Assembly (NCBI RefSeq): GCF_004365915.1
Contig: NZ_SODI01000001.1
Location: 1,426,001-1,490,000, forward strand
DNA length: 64,000 nt
Origin: Cryobacterium psychrophilum
GTDB taxonomy: Bacteria; Actinomycetota; Actinomycetes; Actinomycetales; Microbacteriaceae
Direction of reading: 5' to 3'
Each line of letters starts with the position of its first letter. The stretch's first letter is position 1. Shown here piece by piece: positions 1 to 8,773 of the stretch. The notes below the pieces were generated by a model, which saw only the letters and a list, made by a program, of their open reading frames with translations, was not told the origin of the DNA and ran no database searches. A program made the translations under genes and the position numbers.

Positions 1-852
1 TTCGGGAACCACGACGTGGCCGTCGGCGATGCGTCCGCGCAGGGTGTTGGCAACGGCGTCGGGCTGCTCGGAGACTTCCTTGGCCATGAAGCTCGACCAT
101 CCGCCCTTTTCCGACGCCGAAGCGTCCCAGGCGATGTCGAACTCTTCGGTTTCCACGCCAACGCCATCGAAATCGGTCACGGTCACGCTCGTGGGGGTGA
201 TGGTCACGATCTGGTCCTGACCGATGGCCACGGCGCGGCGCGTGTACTCCACGAAGGCGGCCACGTCGGAGCCGAGGAAGTTCTCACCGTCGCCGAGCCC
301 GATCACCAGCGGGGAGTTGCGGCGTGCGCCCACGACGATGCCGGGCTGGTCCTTGTGCACCGCGAGCAGGGTGAAGGCCCCGTCGAGGCGTGCGACCACG
401 GCACGGAATGCCTCGGCGAGGTCACCGACGCGCTGGTACTCGCGGCCGAGCAGCACGGACGCCACCTCGGTGTCGGTCTCGCTCAAGAAGGTGAAGCCCT
501 CGGCAAGCAGCTCGGCGCGAAGCGGCGCGAAGTTCTCGATGATGCCGTTGTGAATGAGGGCGAGCTTGCCGTTGTCGCCGAGGTGCGGGTGTGCATTCAC
601 GTCGGTGGGGCCACCGTGGGTCGCCCAGCGGGTGTGTCCGATTCCGGTGCGCCCGTTCGCAATGGGGTGCGCCGCGAGCTCGTCGGAGAGCACGGCGAGC
701 TTGCCCGCGCGCTTCACCGTGGTGAGCTCGCCATTATCGTCGATCACGGCGATGCCGGCCGAGTCGTACCCCCGATACTCAAGCCTGCGCAGACCGCCCA
801 TAAGGACCTCGACGCTTTTACTGTCTCCGACATAACCCACGATTCCGCACAT
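1..852 (-). CDS. glmS: Glutamine--fructose-6-phosphate aminotransferase, N-terminal part (cut by window edge)
   Basis: GlmS makes glucosamine-6-phosphate from fructose-6-phosphate and glutamine, the entry step to UDP-GlcNAc and peptidoglycan. The visible 284 codons are the class II glutamine amidotransferase domain. The protein opens [10 protein letters not shown], and Cys2 is the N-terminal nucleophile after Met removal. It continues with [12 protein letters not shown] and HTRWATHG, both family signatures. The start at 852 is fixed by the obligatory Met-Cys. The two C-terminal SIS isomerase domains lie beyond position 1. The gene is divergent from coaA. Pathway partner glmM is about 19 kb away in the same window. 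Confidence 0.96.
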   Translation of the reverse strand, partial: MCGIVGYVGDSKSVEVLMGGLRRLEYRGYDSAGIAVIDDNGELTTVKRAGKLAVLSDELAAHPIANGRTGIGHTRWATHGGPTDVNAHPHLGDNGKLALIHNGIIENFAPLRAELLAEGFTFLSETDTEVASVLLGREYQRVGDLAEAFRAVVARLDGAFTLLAVHKDQPGIVVGARRNSPLVIGLGDGENFLGSDVAAFVEYTRRAVAIGQDQIVTITPTSVTVTDFDGVGVETEEFDIAWDASASEKGGWSSFMAKEVSEQPDAVANTLRGRIADGHVVVPE

Positions 853-859
853 AGCGTTG

Positions 860-875
860 ATTTTAGTCGGACTAA
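860..875. promoter_or_regulatory. glmS -10 element overlapped by a TTAGTC-G-GACTAA palindrome
   Basis: Only 33 bp separate the divergent glmS and coaA starts. Positions 863-875 read TTAGTC-G-GACTAA, a perfect 6-bp inverted repeat around one base. On the minus strand TAAAAT (865-860) lies 7 nt before the glmS ATG, which suggests a leaderless glmS transcript. The palindrome overlaps this -10. On the plus strand TAAGCT (873-878) lies 7 nt before the coaA ATG. That a regulator binds here is inference. No good -35 was found for either gene. Confidence 0.45.
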
Positions 876-885
876 GCTTGGGCAA

Positions 886-1842
886 ATGTCCGATCCGATG
901 TTCAGCGTGCGCAATAACGGTCACGCTACCCCCTTCGTGGAACTCGACCGGGCCGATTGGGCGGCCCTCGCACCCACCACCCAGCTGCCGCTGAAAGAGA
1001 CAGAACTCGTGCAACTGCGCGGGCTCGGCGAGCCGCTTGACCTCAGCGAGGTCACGGATGTCTACCTTCCGCTCAGTCGGCTGCTCAACCTCTACGCCGC
1101 CGGGGCCCGGCAACTGCACCGGGCCACGAGCGACTTTCTCGGTGAGAGAGCGCAACGCACGCCCTTCGTGATCGGCGTGGCGGGCTCAGTGGCCGTGGGC
1201 AAGTCCACGATTGCCCGCTTGCTGCGCGAGATGCTGGCACGCTGGGAGGACACTCCCCGGGTGGAGCTCGTCACCACCGACGGCTTCCTCTTTCCGAACG
1301 CCGAACTGGCTCGCAGAGGCCTGATGGAGCGTAAGGGTTTTCCGGAGGCCTACGATCGCCGGGCCCTCCTGCGCTTCGTGAGCGCCATCAAGAGCGGTGC
1401 GACCGAGGTTCGGGCGCCGTTCTACTCGCACCTCACCTATGACATCGTGCCCGACGCCCAGATCGTGGTGCGGCGGCCAGACATCCTCATCGTCGAGGGC
1501 TTGAACGTGCTGCAGCCGCCCGCGGCCGGACACGGCCTCGCCGTCAGTGACCTCTTCGACTTCACCATCTATGTGGATGCCCGCACCCAGGACATCGCCC
1601 GGTGGTACGAGGAGCGTTTCCTGAAACTGCAGCGCGGCGCCTTCGCCAACCCCAGGTCGTACTTTCACCGCTATGCCTCGCTCACCGAAGACGAGGCGCG
1701 AGCGCGGGCACGCAGCATCTGGAAGAGCATCAACGAACCCAACCTGTTGCAGAACATTCGCCCGACCAGGTCGCGGGCCACGCTCGTGCTGCGCAAGGAC
1801 CCGACGCACCTGGTCTCCACCGTGCTGCTCCGCAAGGTTTAG
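886..1842 (+). CDS. coaA: Type I pantothenate kinase
   Basis: Phosphorylates pantothenate with ATP, the first committed step of coenzyme A synthesis, in the cytosol. The 318-residue product matches the CoaA length (about 310-320). It carries the P-loop GSVAVGKST at residues 100-108, followed by [21 protein letters not shown] and the IVEGLNVLQ strand typical of type I enzymes. The ATG at 886 was chosen because the open frame upstream of it is antisense to glmS. An ATG four codons later (898) is possible. It ends 9 bp before the convergent MFS gene, leaving no room for a separate terminator. Confidence 0.96.
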   Translation: MSDPMFSVRNNGHATPFVELDRADWAALAPTTQLPLKETELVQLRGLGEPLDLSEVTDVYLPLSRLLNLYAAGARQLHRATSDFLGERAQRTPFVIGVAGSVAVGKSTIARLLREMLARWEDTPRVELVTTDGFLFPNAELARRGLMERKGFPEAYDRRALLRFVSAIKSGATEVRAPFYSHLTYDIVPDAQIVVRRPDILIVEGLNVLQPPAAGHGLAVSDLFDFTIYVDARTQDIARWYEERFLKLQRGAFANPRSYFHRYASLTEDEARARARSIWKSINEPNLLQNIRPTRSRATLVLRKDPTHLVSTVLLRKV

Positions 1843-1851
1843 GGCGATACC

Positions 1852-3486
1852 TCAGTCGACCGTTTCTTCCTCGAGAACACGTTCGACGTCCTCAGGCCGG
1901 CGTGCACCGGACAGGCGAAGGGTGGCAAGCAGACCGAAGACGAGGAACCCGGCCGCGGCGAGCGCCGAGTATCTGGTGCCATCGCTGAACGCGTCCCTGG
2001 CGGCGTTCCCGATCTCCGGGTTCTCTTCCACGAGTCCGGGGATGGCCCCTCCGGCACTGACCACCACGGTGTCCACGATCTGACTTCGCGCGGACTCTGG
2101 CAGCCCGGGGAACTGATCGGCGAGCCTTGTATCGAGGGACGCCCCGACCGAGGTGAAGAGAATCGTTCCGAGCACGGCAATCCCGAGGGCCGAACCGATC
2201 TGCCTGGCCGTGCTGGACGTTCCGGACCCCTGACCGCTTTGGTCCACCGGCACGTCCTTGAGTACCACTCCGGTCAGCTGCGCCGTGGCCAGGCCCACCC
2301 CGATGCCGTACACGAAGAGGAACGGAACGATGGTGACCCACGATGCGGTCGAGCCGATGGCCAGCCCGAGCCCGGTGACGCCCAGGATCTCGGCGGCAAT
2401 TCCGACCTGTACCAGGGTGACCGGCGTCACCTTCTGGCTGAATGCGCCCGCCACTCCACTGGCAAAAAACGAACCGATGGCCAGTGCCAGCAGCACGAAT
2501 CCGGTCTGCAGGGCGTTGTAGCCGAGCACATTCTGCAGCCAGAGCGGCAGCGACAGGATGATTCCGAATTCGCCGAGGGAGACGATCATGGCTGCAATGT
2601 TCCCGTTTCGGAACGAGGGAATCGCGAACAGCGAGAAGGCCAGGAGCGTGCTCTTGCCCGCGCGCTGACGACGGATGCCCCACCAGATGAACAAGGCGCC
2701 GGACACGACGGTGACCGCACCCGTAATGGGGATCGGTGAGAGCGCGAACGGCCACGTCCAGGTGCCGATGACGGGAGCATGGGCGGTGTTGGTGAGCCAC
2801 CAGCCGTAGCTGCGTCCCTCGATCAGGCCGAAGACGAGGGACGCGCTCGCGATGATGGACAGGGCCGCACCGACAACGTCGAGGCGGCGCGGCGGGCCGG
2901 CGTCTTTCGATTCCGCCACGCACAGGAGCACCCCGACGATGATGATCACGGCGAGGGGAATGTTGATGCCGAACGCCCATCGCCAGGAGTAGTACGTGGT
3001 CAGCCATCCGCCCAGAAGCGGACCGACCGCGACCATGCCGCCGATGGTCGAACCCCAGATCGCGAACGCGAAGCCACGTTCCTTGCCACGGAAGGTGGCA
3101 TTGATCAACGACAGGGTGGTCGGCAGCACCATGGCACCACCGACGCCCTGAAGAATTCGGGAACCAATGAGTACGTTCCCGGAGGAGGCCAGGGCTGCGA
3201 GGACGGAGGCCGCAGCGAAGACGCTGATGCCGGTGATCAGAAGTCGCCGGCGGCCGTAGCGATCCGCGAGCGTTCCGAAGACGAGCAGCAGGGCCGCGAA
3301 AACGAGGGTGTAGCTCTCCTGCACCCACTGCACCTGGGTCGAGGTGATGTCCAGGTCGCGCACGATCGACGGGACCGAGACGTTGACAATCGTCGAATCA
3401 ACGATGATCAACGCCACGGCGATGCTAATGAAGACCAGACCGGCCCAGCGCCGGGTGGAAACGGTGGGAGCCGTAACGTTTGACAT
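1852..3486 (-). CDS. MFS drug/metabolite exporter, DHA2 (EmrB/QacA) type
   Basis: A 544-residue, probably 14-helix proton antiporter of the DHA2 branch. TM1 carries the motif LIIVDSTIVNVSVPSI. The loop 2-3 motif A is GTLADRYGRRR, and motif C-like glycines occur near residue 140. It is the last gene of the carotenoid operon. It begins 11 bp after the MMPL gene and has GGAGA upstream of its ATG. The substrate is not readable from sequence. Position suggests export of a lipophilic compound linked to carotenoid or membrane metabolism, or simply co-expression. It is convergent with coaA. Confidence 0.88.
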   Translation of the reverse strand: MSNVTAPTVSTRRWAGLVFISIAVALIIVDSTIVNVSVPSIVRDLDITSTQVQWVQESYTLVFAALLLVFGTLADRYGRRRLLITGISVFAAASVLAALASSGNVLIGSRILQGVGGAMVLPTTLSLINATFRGKERGFAFAIWGSTIGGMVAVGPLLGGWLTTYYSWRWAFGINIPLAVIIIVGVLLCVAESKDAGPPRRLDVVGAALSIIASASLVFGLIEGRSYGWWLTNTAHAPVIGTWTWPFALSPIPITGAVTVVSGALFIWWGIRRQRAGKSTLLAFSLFAIPSFRNGNIAAMIVSLGEFGIILSLPLWLQNVLGYNALQTGFVLLALAIGSFFASGVAGAFSQKVTPVTLVQVGIAAEILGVTGLGLAIGSTASWVTIVPFLFVYGIGVGLATAQLTGVVLKDVPVDQSGQGSGTSSTARQIGSALGIAVLGTILFTSVGASLDTRLADQFPGLPESARSQIVDTVVVSAGGAIPGLVEENPEIGNAARDAFSDGTRYSALAAAGFLVFGLLATLRLSGARRPEDVERVLEEETVD

Positions 3487-3497
3487 GAATCAATCTC

Positions 3498-5666
3498 CTA
3501 GCGCAGTGAGTCCCGGCCGAGTTTCGACGGCCACCAGATGGCACGGCCGATGTCATAGGACACGGCCGGTACGAGCAGAGACCGCACGATGACCGTGTCG
3601 AGGAGCACACCGAATGCGACGATGAAGGCAATCTGCACCAGGAACAGGATCGGGATCACCGCCAACGCCGCGAACGTGGCCGCCAGAACGACTCCGGCCG
3701 AGGTGATGACGCTCCCGGTCATGGCAAGACCACGCAGGATTCCGGGTCTCGTGCCCATCCGCATCGTCTCTTCCCTCACCCTGGTCATCAGGAAAATGTT
3801 GTAATCCACCCCGAGCGCCACCAGGAAGACGAAGCCGAACAGCGGCACCGTCGCATCCGCTCCCGGGAAGTCGAACACGTGATTGAACACGATTGCCGAC
3901 ACGCCGAGGGCGGCCGCATAGGAGACGACCACGCTCGCCACCAGCAACACCGGGGCCACGATCGAACGCAGCAGCAGCATGAGGATCGCCAGGATGACCA
4001 GCAGAACGATGGGAATGATCCTGACGAGGTCGCTTTGCGCGGTCGTGTTGGTGTCCAGTGCGATCGCGGTCACACCGCCGACCAGCACACCGGCATCCGT
4101 CGCGGGGAGGTCTTCCCTGAGGGTGCGTACGACACCTTCGGCCGTCTGGGAATCGGCCTGTGACGAGAGCACGGCATTGATCAGCACCTGTCCGTCTCTC
4201 ACGACCGGCTCGGCCGGGGCGCCGGGGCCGGTGTTGCCGGTGTAGATCGCCGCCGAGCTGACGCCGTCGGCCGACTCCACGGCCCGCAGCGTGGCATCCG
4301 CGTTGCCTCGGTCGGTCACGATGACGACCGGGCTTCCGGCACCGCTGGGGAAGTGTTCAGCGGCCACCTTTTGACCGTCGACCGCTTCGGACTGGGTGAG
4401 GATGATGTCGGTCTGCGCCACCCCGTTCGCCTGCAGCTGCAACAGGCCAAGCGAACAGGCCACGAGCAGCAGCACGGAGGCGACCCAGGTGACGCGCGGT
4501 CGACGCGCGACGAGGCCTCCGACCCGTCCCCACAGGCCCCGCACACCCTGCAGCCCGTCAAAGGACGCAACGGCGCTGTGCCGGGCGGGGGTGTCGTCGG
4601 TGCCGACGCGCGGGCGGAACGGCCAGAAAGCGACGCGGCCGAAGAGAACCAGCAGAACGGGCAAGAGGGTCAGCGAGGCGAAGAGCGAGAAGACAATCCC
4701 GATCGCGGCGATGGGCCCCAGGCTCCGGTTCGAGTTCAGATCGGAGAACAGCAGGCAGAGCAGGGCGATGATCACGGTCGCCCCGGACGCCACGATGGGT
4801 TCGAGCGCCGCCCGCCACGCGCGTGCCATTGCCGCCCACTTGGACTCGACCTGGCGGAGAGCTTCCCGGTACCGCGCCACGAGAAGCAGGGAGTAGTCGG
4901 TTGCCGCTCCGATCACCAGGATCGACAGGATGCCCTGGCTCTGTCCGCTCAGCTGGATCCACCCCCAGCTGGCGAAGGCGTACACCAGCAGGATCGCGGC
5001 CGACAGTGCAAAGATCGACGTGAACAGCACGAGAAACGGCAGCACGATGGAGCGGTAGACCAGCAGGAGGATGAGGAAGACGGCGCCGGCCGCCACCAGG
5101 AGCAGGAGGCCGTCGATTCCGGCAAACGCGGCGACCAGGTCCGCCGTGAGGCCCGCCGGACCGGTGACATAGGCGGTCGTCGACGAGGTCGTGGACGCGT
5201 CCGCGACCGCACGGAGGTCGGCGACAACCGTATCCACCTCTTCCGTGTCGCTGATGGGCACAATGAATTCGACGGCCATGCCGTCCTCCGACGGAATCGG
5301 TCCGACCACCGCGGGAGCGCCCGGCGCCTGCGGGGCTTGAACCCCGGTGACCGCGCCGAGCTGCAGCCCCACGTCGGCGTAGGACGCGAGATCGGCCGGG
5401 GAAATCGTGGTGTCGGAGACGAAGAGCACAATCGCGGGAATGGCCTGTGAGTCCGTGAATTTCTGCTGCACCTCGTTCACCCGGGTGGATTCGGCGCTGG
5501 CCGGGAGGAAGGCGGCCTGATCATTGCTCGACACGGAGGAGAGCTTGCCAAAGGTCGGTCCGCCGAAGGCAGCGGCCGTCAGCCAGATGATCAGAAGAAC
5601 CACCGGCAGCACAATTCGCAGCCAGCGCGGTGGATTCCAGTCACGGCGTCGAGTTGGATCGGTCAT
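3498..5666 (-). CDS. MMPL/RND-family membrane transporter
   Basis: About 722 residues, with two repeats of one helix, a large extracytoplasmic loop and five more helices. This is the MMPL fold that exports lipids and lipophilic molecules in actinobacteria. RND-type signatures include GAATDYSLLLVARYREAL in the first half and GVDYNIFLMTRVREE in the second. An MMPL gene (cg0722) also lies in the Corynebacterium glutamicum decaprenoxanthin operon, so the association recurs. ATG 5666 was chosen because it lies just past the crtEb stop at 5674. An in-frame ATG at 5693 would overlap crtEb and lacks a ribosome site. Cargo unknown; carotenoid or a precursor is an inference. Confidence 0.88.
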   Translation of the reverse strand: MTDPTRRRDWNPPRWLRIVLPVVLLIIWLTAAAFGGPTFGKLSSVSSNDQAAFLPASAESTRVNEVQQKFTDSQAIPAIVLFVSDTTISPADLASYADVGLQLGAVTGVQAPQAPGAPAVVGPIPSEDGMAVEFIVPISDTEEVDTVVADLRAVADASTTSSTTAYVTGPAGLTADLVAAFAGIDGLLLLVAAGAVFLILLLVYRSIVLPFLVLFTSIFALSAAILLVYAFASWGWIQLSGQSQGILSILVIGAATDYSLLLVARYREALRQVESKWAAMARAWRAALEPIVASGATVIIALLCLLFSDLNSNRSLGPIAAIGIVFSLFASLTLLPVLLVLFGRVAFWPFRPRVGTDDTPARHSAVASFDGLQGVRGLWGRVGGLVARRPRVTWVASVLLLVACSLGLLQLQANGVAQTDIILTQSEAVDGQKVAAEHFPSGAGSPVVIVTDRGNADATLRAVESADGVSSAAIYTGNTGPGAPAEPVVRDGQVLINAVLSSQADSQTAEGVVRTLREDLPATDAGVLVGGVTAIALDTNTTAQSDLVRIIPIVLLVILAILMLLLRSIVAPVLLVASVVVSYAAALGVSAIVFNHVFDFPGADATVPLFGFVFLVALGVDYNIFLMTRVREETMRMGTRPGILRGLAMTGSVITSAGVVLAATFAALAVIPILFLVQIAFIVAFGVLLDTVIVRSLLVPAVSYDIGRAIWWPSKLGRDSLR

Positions 5667-5673
5667 AGAAGGG

Positions 5674-6558
5674 TCAAGGCCTTTCACGTACATAAATAAT
5701 CAGCAGCAAAGTGATGAGGAAACCCACCGAATAATTGATCCAGAGGAAGCGTTTCCAGCCACGGTTGGCCGCTTCCGATTCTTCGTCGGAGACGGAGCGG
5801 AATGGCATCGCGGTGGCAATGTAGGGCAGCACCAGAAGGGCGGCCAGCGGCCCCGGCCACGTGGTGGGGAGCATCAGGAGACCGGCAACGGCCCACGCCG
5901 CCATGGCGAAGCGCACCGTCCAGCGAGCGCCCATGACGGTGGCGACCGAGCGGATGCCGCCGGCCCGATCCGGCACCACATCCTGCACGGCACCGAAGGC
6001 GTGGCTCGCGATCCCCCACAGGAAGACAGCGATCAAGAGCAACAGCAGCTCGAAGGTGAGGGTCGCACCGGCCAGCACGAGTCCATAGAGGGCCGGCGAA
6101 ACGAAGTGCGTGCTGGAGGTGATCGAATCCAGAAATGGCTTCTCCTTGAAGCGCAGTCCCGGAACGGAGTACGCGGCAACGGCAAAGAGACTGACGGCCA
6201 GAACCAGCCAGGACAGCGGGTTGCCCAGCAGGACCAGCACGATGATGAAGGGAACGGCGGTGAGTACCGCGACCTGCAGGACCAACCGGTGATCGGCGCG
6301 TTGCAGCACGGCGCCTTCGAGACCGCCCTTGCGCGGATTGGCCAGGTCCGATTCGTAATCGAATACATCGTTGATTCCGTACATCGCGAGGTTGTACGGC
6401 ACCAGAAAGAAGATTGTTCCGACCAGGAGGGCCGCATCGATCTCCCCGACGGTCAGGTAGTAGACGGCAGCGAAAGGGAACGCGGTGTTGATCCAGCTGA
6501 CCGGACGCGACGCCAGGAACAGCGCACCCATGATCCGGCGGGTGCGGTTAGCGCTCAT
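5674..6558 (-). CDS. crtEb: Lycopene elongase (UbiA-type prenyltransferase)
   Basis: Adds C5 units from DMAPP to lycopene to give nonaflavuxanthin and then flavuxanthin, the C50 acyclic precursors. It is an integral membrane UbiA-superfamily protein of 294 residues with about eight helices. The first Asp-rich motif is NDVFDYESDLANPRKG near residue 65. The second region, near residue 185 (FGAVQDVVPDRAGGIRS), keeps the D-x-x-x-D pattern. It overlaps the end of crtYf by 11 nt. Gene order crtB-I-Ye-Yf-Eb is that of the C. glutamicum decaprenoxanthin operon, which supports the assignment over menaquinone or heme prenyltransferases. Confidence 0.9.
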   Translation of the reverse strand: MSANRTRRIMGALFLASRPVSWINTAFPFAAVYYLTVGEIDAALLVGTIFFLVPYNLAMYGINDVFDYESDLANPRKGGLEGAVLQRADHRLVLQVAVLTAVPFIIVLVLLGNPLSWLVLAVSLFAVAAYSVPGLRFKEKPFLDSITSSTHFVSPALYGLVLAGATLTFELLLLLIAVFLWGIASHAFGAVQDVVPDRAGGIRSVATVMGARWTVRFAMAAWAVAGLLMLPTTWPGPLAALLVLPYIATAMPFRSVSDEESEAANRGWKRFLWINYSVGFLITLLLIIYVRERP

Positions 6559-6877
6559 CTGCGCCTCGCCTCCCGAAGAGAAGCCACAGCGACGGGAGCA
6601 GGATCAACCCGGCGAGGGGGTAGGCGAAGTCCTCCACCGGTGCAACGCCGACGAGGAGACCGGACGTGGTGCCCGACGCATAGGCCATCAATCCGCTCTG
6701 AATCATCACGTTGTCGAAAACGGCGGTGAGGATCATCACCACCACCCCCGCGGCCACGATAGGCAGCCGCCACCGAACGAGAAGGGTTCGCCGCGACGCC
6801 CGCCACGAGCCGAGTGCGGCCAGCAACACCACGGCGGCGACCACGAGGAAGATCAGGCTCAACCATGCATAGGTCAC
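6548..6877 (-). CDS. crtYf: C50 carotenoid epsilon-cyclase subunit
   Basis: A 109-residue membrane protein with three predicted helices. It is one half of the heterodimeric carotenoid cyclase that closes the epsilon rings of flavuxanthin to decaprenoxanthin. The hallmark motif is VAPVEDFAYPLAG near residues 78-90 (the PxEDF/PxEE-type motif of CrtYc/Yd/Ye/Yf). Its ATG overlaps the crtYe stop as ATGA, so the two subunits are translationally coupled. Which ring type is made cannot be settled from sequence alone. The epsilon assignment rests on gene order. Confidence 0.85.
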   Translation of the reverse strand: MTYAWLSLIFLVVAAVVLLAALGSWRASRRTLLVRWRLPIVAAGVVVMILTAVFDNVMIQSGLMAYASGTTSGLLVGVAPVEDFAYPLAGLILLPSLWLLFGRRGADER

Positions 6878-7203
6878 GATCGGCGCTCCCTGACTCGGCT
6901 CACAGCCGGCTCGATGCCGCCGATGAGCACCATGATCAGGTAGCAGAGGAACGCAAGAAAGAGGGGTTCCTCAAGTGGCAGCTCCGGTGCCAGGAGAACG
7001 CCCGTCATGAAGCTCGTTTCACCGCGGAAGAAGATTCCCAGATAAATTCCCAGCAGGTCCCAAACCAGGAAGAACGCCACCCCGATGACCAGCACCGCCG
7101 CCGCGCGCGGCGCATCCTTCCAGAAGAAGAGACGGTATCGCCTGTCGATCAGTACCATGCAGCCGATCACGACCACGAGAATCACGAGGTAGCTCAAGCT
7201 CAC
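6874..7203 (-). CDS. crtYe: C50 carotenoid epsilon-cyclase subunit
   Basis: A 109-residue, three-helix partner of CrtYf in the heterodimeric lycopene/flavuxanthin cyclase. The conserved acidic motif is ELPLEEPLFLAF (PxEEP) near residues 73-84. The start is the GTG at 7203, whose GTGA overlaps the crtI TGA stop. An upstream extension in the same frame lies entirely inside crtI and was discarded. Length and motif match CrtYe/CrtYc-type subunits. Confidence 0.85.
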   Translation of the reverse strand: MSLSYLVILVVVIGCMVLIDRRYRLFFWKDAPRAAAVLVIGVAFFLVWDLLGIYLGIFFRGETSFMTGVLLAPELPLEEPLFLAFLCYLIMVLIGGIEPAVSRVRERRS

Positions 7204-8768
7204 AGCGGCTCCGGCAATGCCGGCGTGCTGGTATCCCCGCGCAGCCTCTTGATGACAAGTTCGGCACTGATCAGGCACATCGGCAGGCCGATCCCGGGAA
7301 CCGTCGTGCCGCCGGAATAGAACAGACCATCCACTTTTGCGGACACGTTCTTGCCACGCAGGAACGCGCTCTGACGCAGGGTGTGCGCGGGGCCGAGCGC
7401 GCTGCCCTTCCACGAGTTCAGGTCCCGTTCGAAATCCGCCGGCCCCACTGTTCGCCGCAGCACGATGCGCTCGGCCAGGTCGGGAATGCCCGCCCAATCG
7501 GCGATCTGTTCAATGACCGTGTCGGCAACGGCTTCGACCATTGCGTCACCTTCACCATTCACTCCGCCCCCACCGATCGTCGGGTCTGCCGGTACGGGAA
7601 CGAGAACGAAGAGGTTCTCGTGCCCGGCCGGTGCCACCGCGCCATCCGTTGCGCTCGGGCGGCAGACATAGATTGACGCGGGGTCAGGAACGGAGGTCGG
7701 CTGGGCGAAGATGCGGCCGAAGTTCTCGGCCCAATCCTCGGTAAAGAACAGGCTGTGATGAGCGAGTGGGGGCAGCGTTCCACGCACCCCGAGGTACACC
7801 AGGACGGCTCCGGGGCCGGCGATTTTCTTCTCCCACCACTTCTCCGGATACGTGCGCAGTGCTTCGGGGAGCAACTCGGTTTCCGTGTGGTGCAGGTCGG
7901 CCGTCGACACCACGATGTCCGCGTTTGCGTGCCGCGCGACTCCGGTGGAATCGGTGTACCGCACTCCGGTCACGGTGGTGCGCCCGCGCGTGACGCTTGT
8001 GGATATCGCGGTCGCGCGAGCGCCGGTGACGATATCGACCCCCTCGTTGCCCGCGAGGCGCGCGATTGCCTCGATGACCTCGGTGAACCCGCCATCCGGG
8101 TAGTAGACACCGTCCTCGAGGTCCAGGTGGCTCATCAGGTGATAGAGGCTCGGCGTCATCGACGGGGCCGATCCGAGGAAGACGGCGGGATATCCGAGAA
8201 TCTGGCGCAAGCGGTTATCGGTGAACGCGCGGGCAACGAACCGATCGAGCGGTTGCAGCAGCAGCCGGGCGAGTCGAACGGTTCGCGTCAGCACATCAGG
8301 CACGAGGAGGGTTCGGAACGAGGCGAAGGTGCTGTACAGAAAACGGCGTACCGCAACGATGTAGGTATCTCGTGCCGAGTCGAGGTATTTTTCGAGCGCG
8401 GCTGCCGCTCCCGGTTCGATCCGCTCGAAAGTCCGCAGGTTCGTGGCTCTGTCGGCCGCGATATCCACCGAGTCAGAGTGCTTCTCGAAGAACACGCGAT
8501 ACCCGGGATCCAGTCGGGTGAGCGTGAGCTGTTCGTCGCTGGAGGTACCGAGCAGGCGAAAGAAGTGGTCGAATACTTCCGGCATCAGGTACCAGGAGGG
8601 CCCCGTGTCGAAGCGGAAACCATCCCGCTCCCAGCTGCCCGCCCGACCGCCGAGTTCACTGCGCGCTTCAAGCAGCGTGACGTTGAGTCCTTCTCGAGCC
8701 AGCAGAGAGGCGGTTGCCAGGCCAGCGATGCCGCCGCCGATAACGACGGCTGTTTTCTTGTCGCTCAC
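7200..8768 (-). CDS. crtI: Phytoene desaturase
   Basis: FAD-dependent enzyme that converts phytoene to lycopene through successive desaturations at the membrane. The N-terminal Rossmann motif is VVIGGGIAGLATASLLAREG (from about residue 8), followed by LEARSELGGRAGSW. The C-terminal bacterial CrtI signature is FYSGGTTVPGIGLPM. The 522-residue length is typical. The GTG at 8768, 5 nt past the crtB stop, is used because the reading frame upstream is antisense-free but lies within crtB. The stop overlaps the crtYe start. Confidence 0.95.
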   Translation of the reverse strand: MSDKKTAVVIGGGIAGLATASLLAREGLNVTLLEARSELGGRAGSWERDGFRFDTGPSWYLMPEVFDHFFRLLGTSSDEQLTLTRLDPGYRVFFEKHSDSVDIAADRATNLRTFERIEPGAAAALEKYLDSARDTYIVAVRRFLYSTFASFRTLLVPDVLTRTVRLARLLLQPLDRFVARAFTDNRLRQILGYPAVFLGSAPSMTPSLYHLMSHLDLEDGVYYPDGGFTEVIEAIARLAGNEGVDIVTGARATAISTSVTRGRTTVTGVRYTDSTGVARHANADIVVSTADLHHTETELLPEALRTYPEKWWEKKIAGPGAVLVYLGVRGTLPPLAHHSLFFTEDWAENFGRIFAQPTSVPDPASIYVCRPSATDGAVAPAGHENLFVLVPVPADPTIGGGGVNGEGDAMVEAVADTVIEQIADWAGIPDLAERIVLRRTVGPADFERDLNSWKGSALGPAHTLRQSAFLRGKNVSAKVDGLFYSGGTTVPGIGLPMCLISAELVIKRLRGDTSTPALPEPL

Positions 8769-8773
8769 CGCTC

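Noticed and set aside
16..885. Long open frame running from position 16 into coaA on the plus strand, giving a 608-residue product
   Set aside because: The first 280 codons are antisense to glmS. Only the part from 886 has CoaA sequence. High-GC antisense openness explains it.
4353..5450. 365-codon plus-strand frame opposite the MMPL gene
   Set aside because: Low-complexity Arg/Gln/Asp-rich translation typical of an antisense frame. The minus-strand MMPL protein has clear family motifs.
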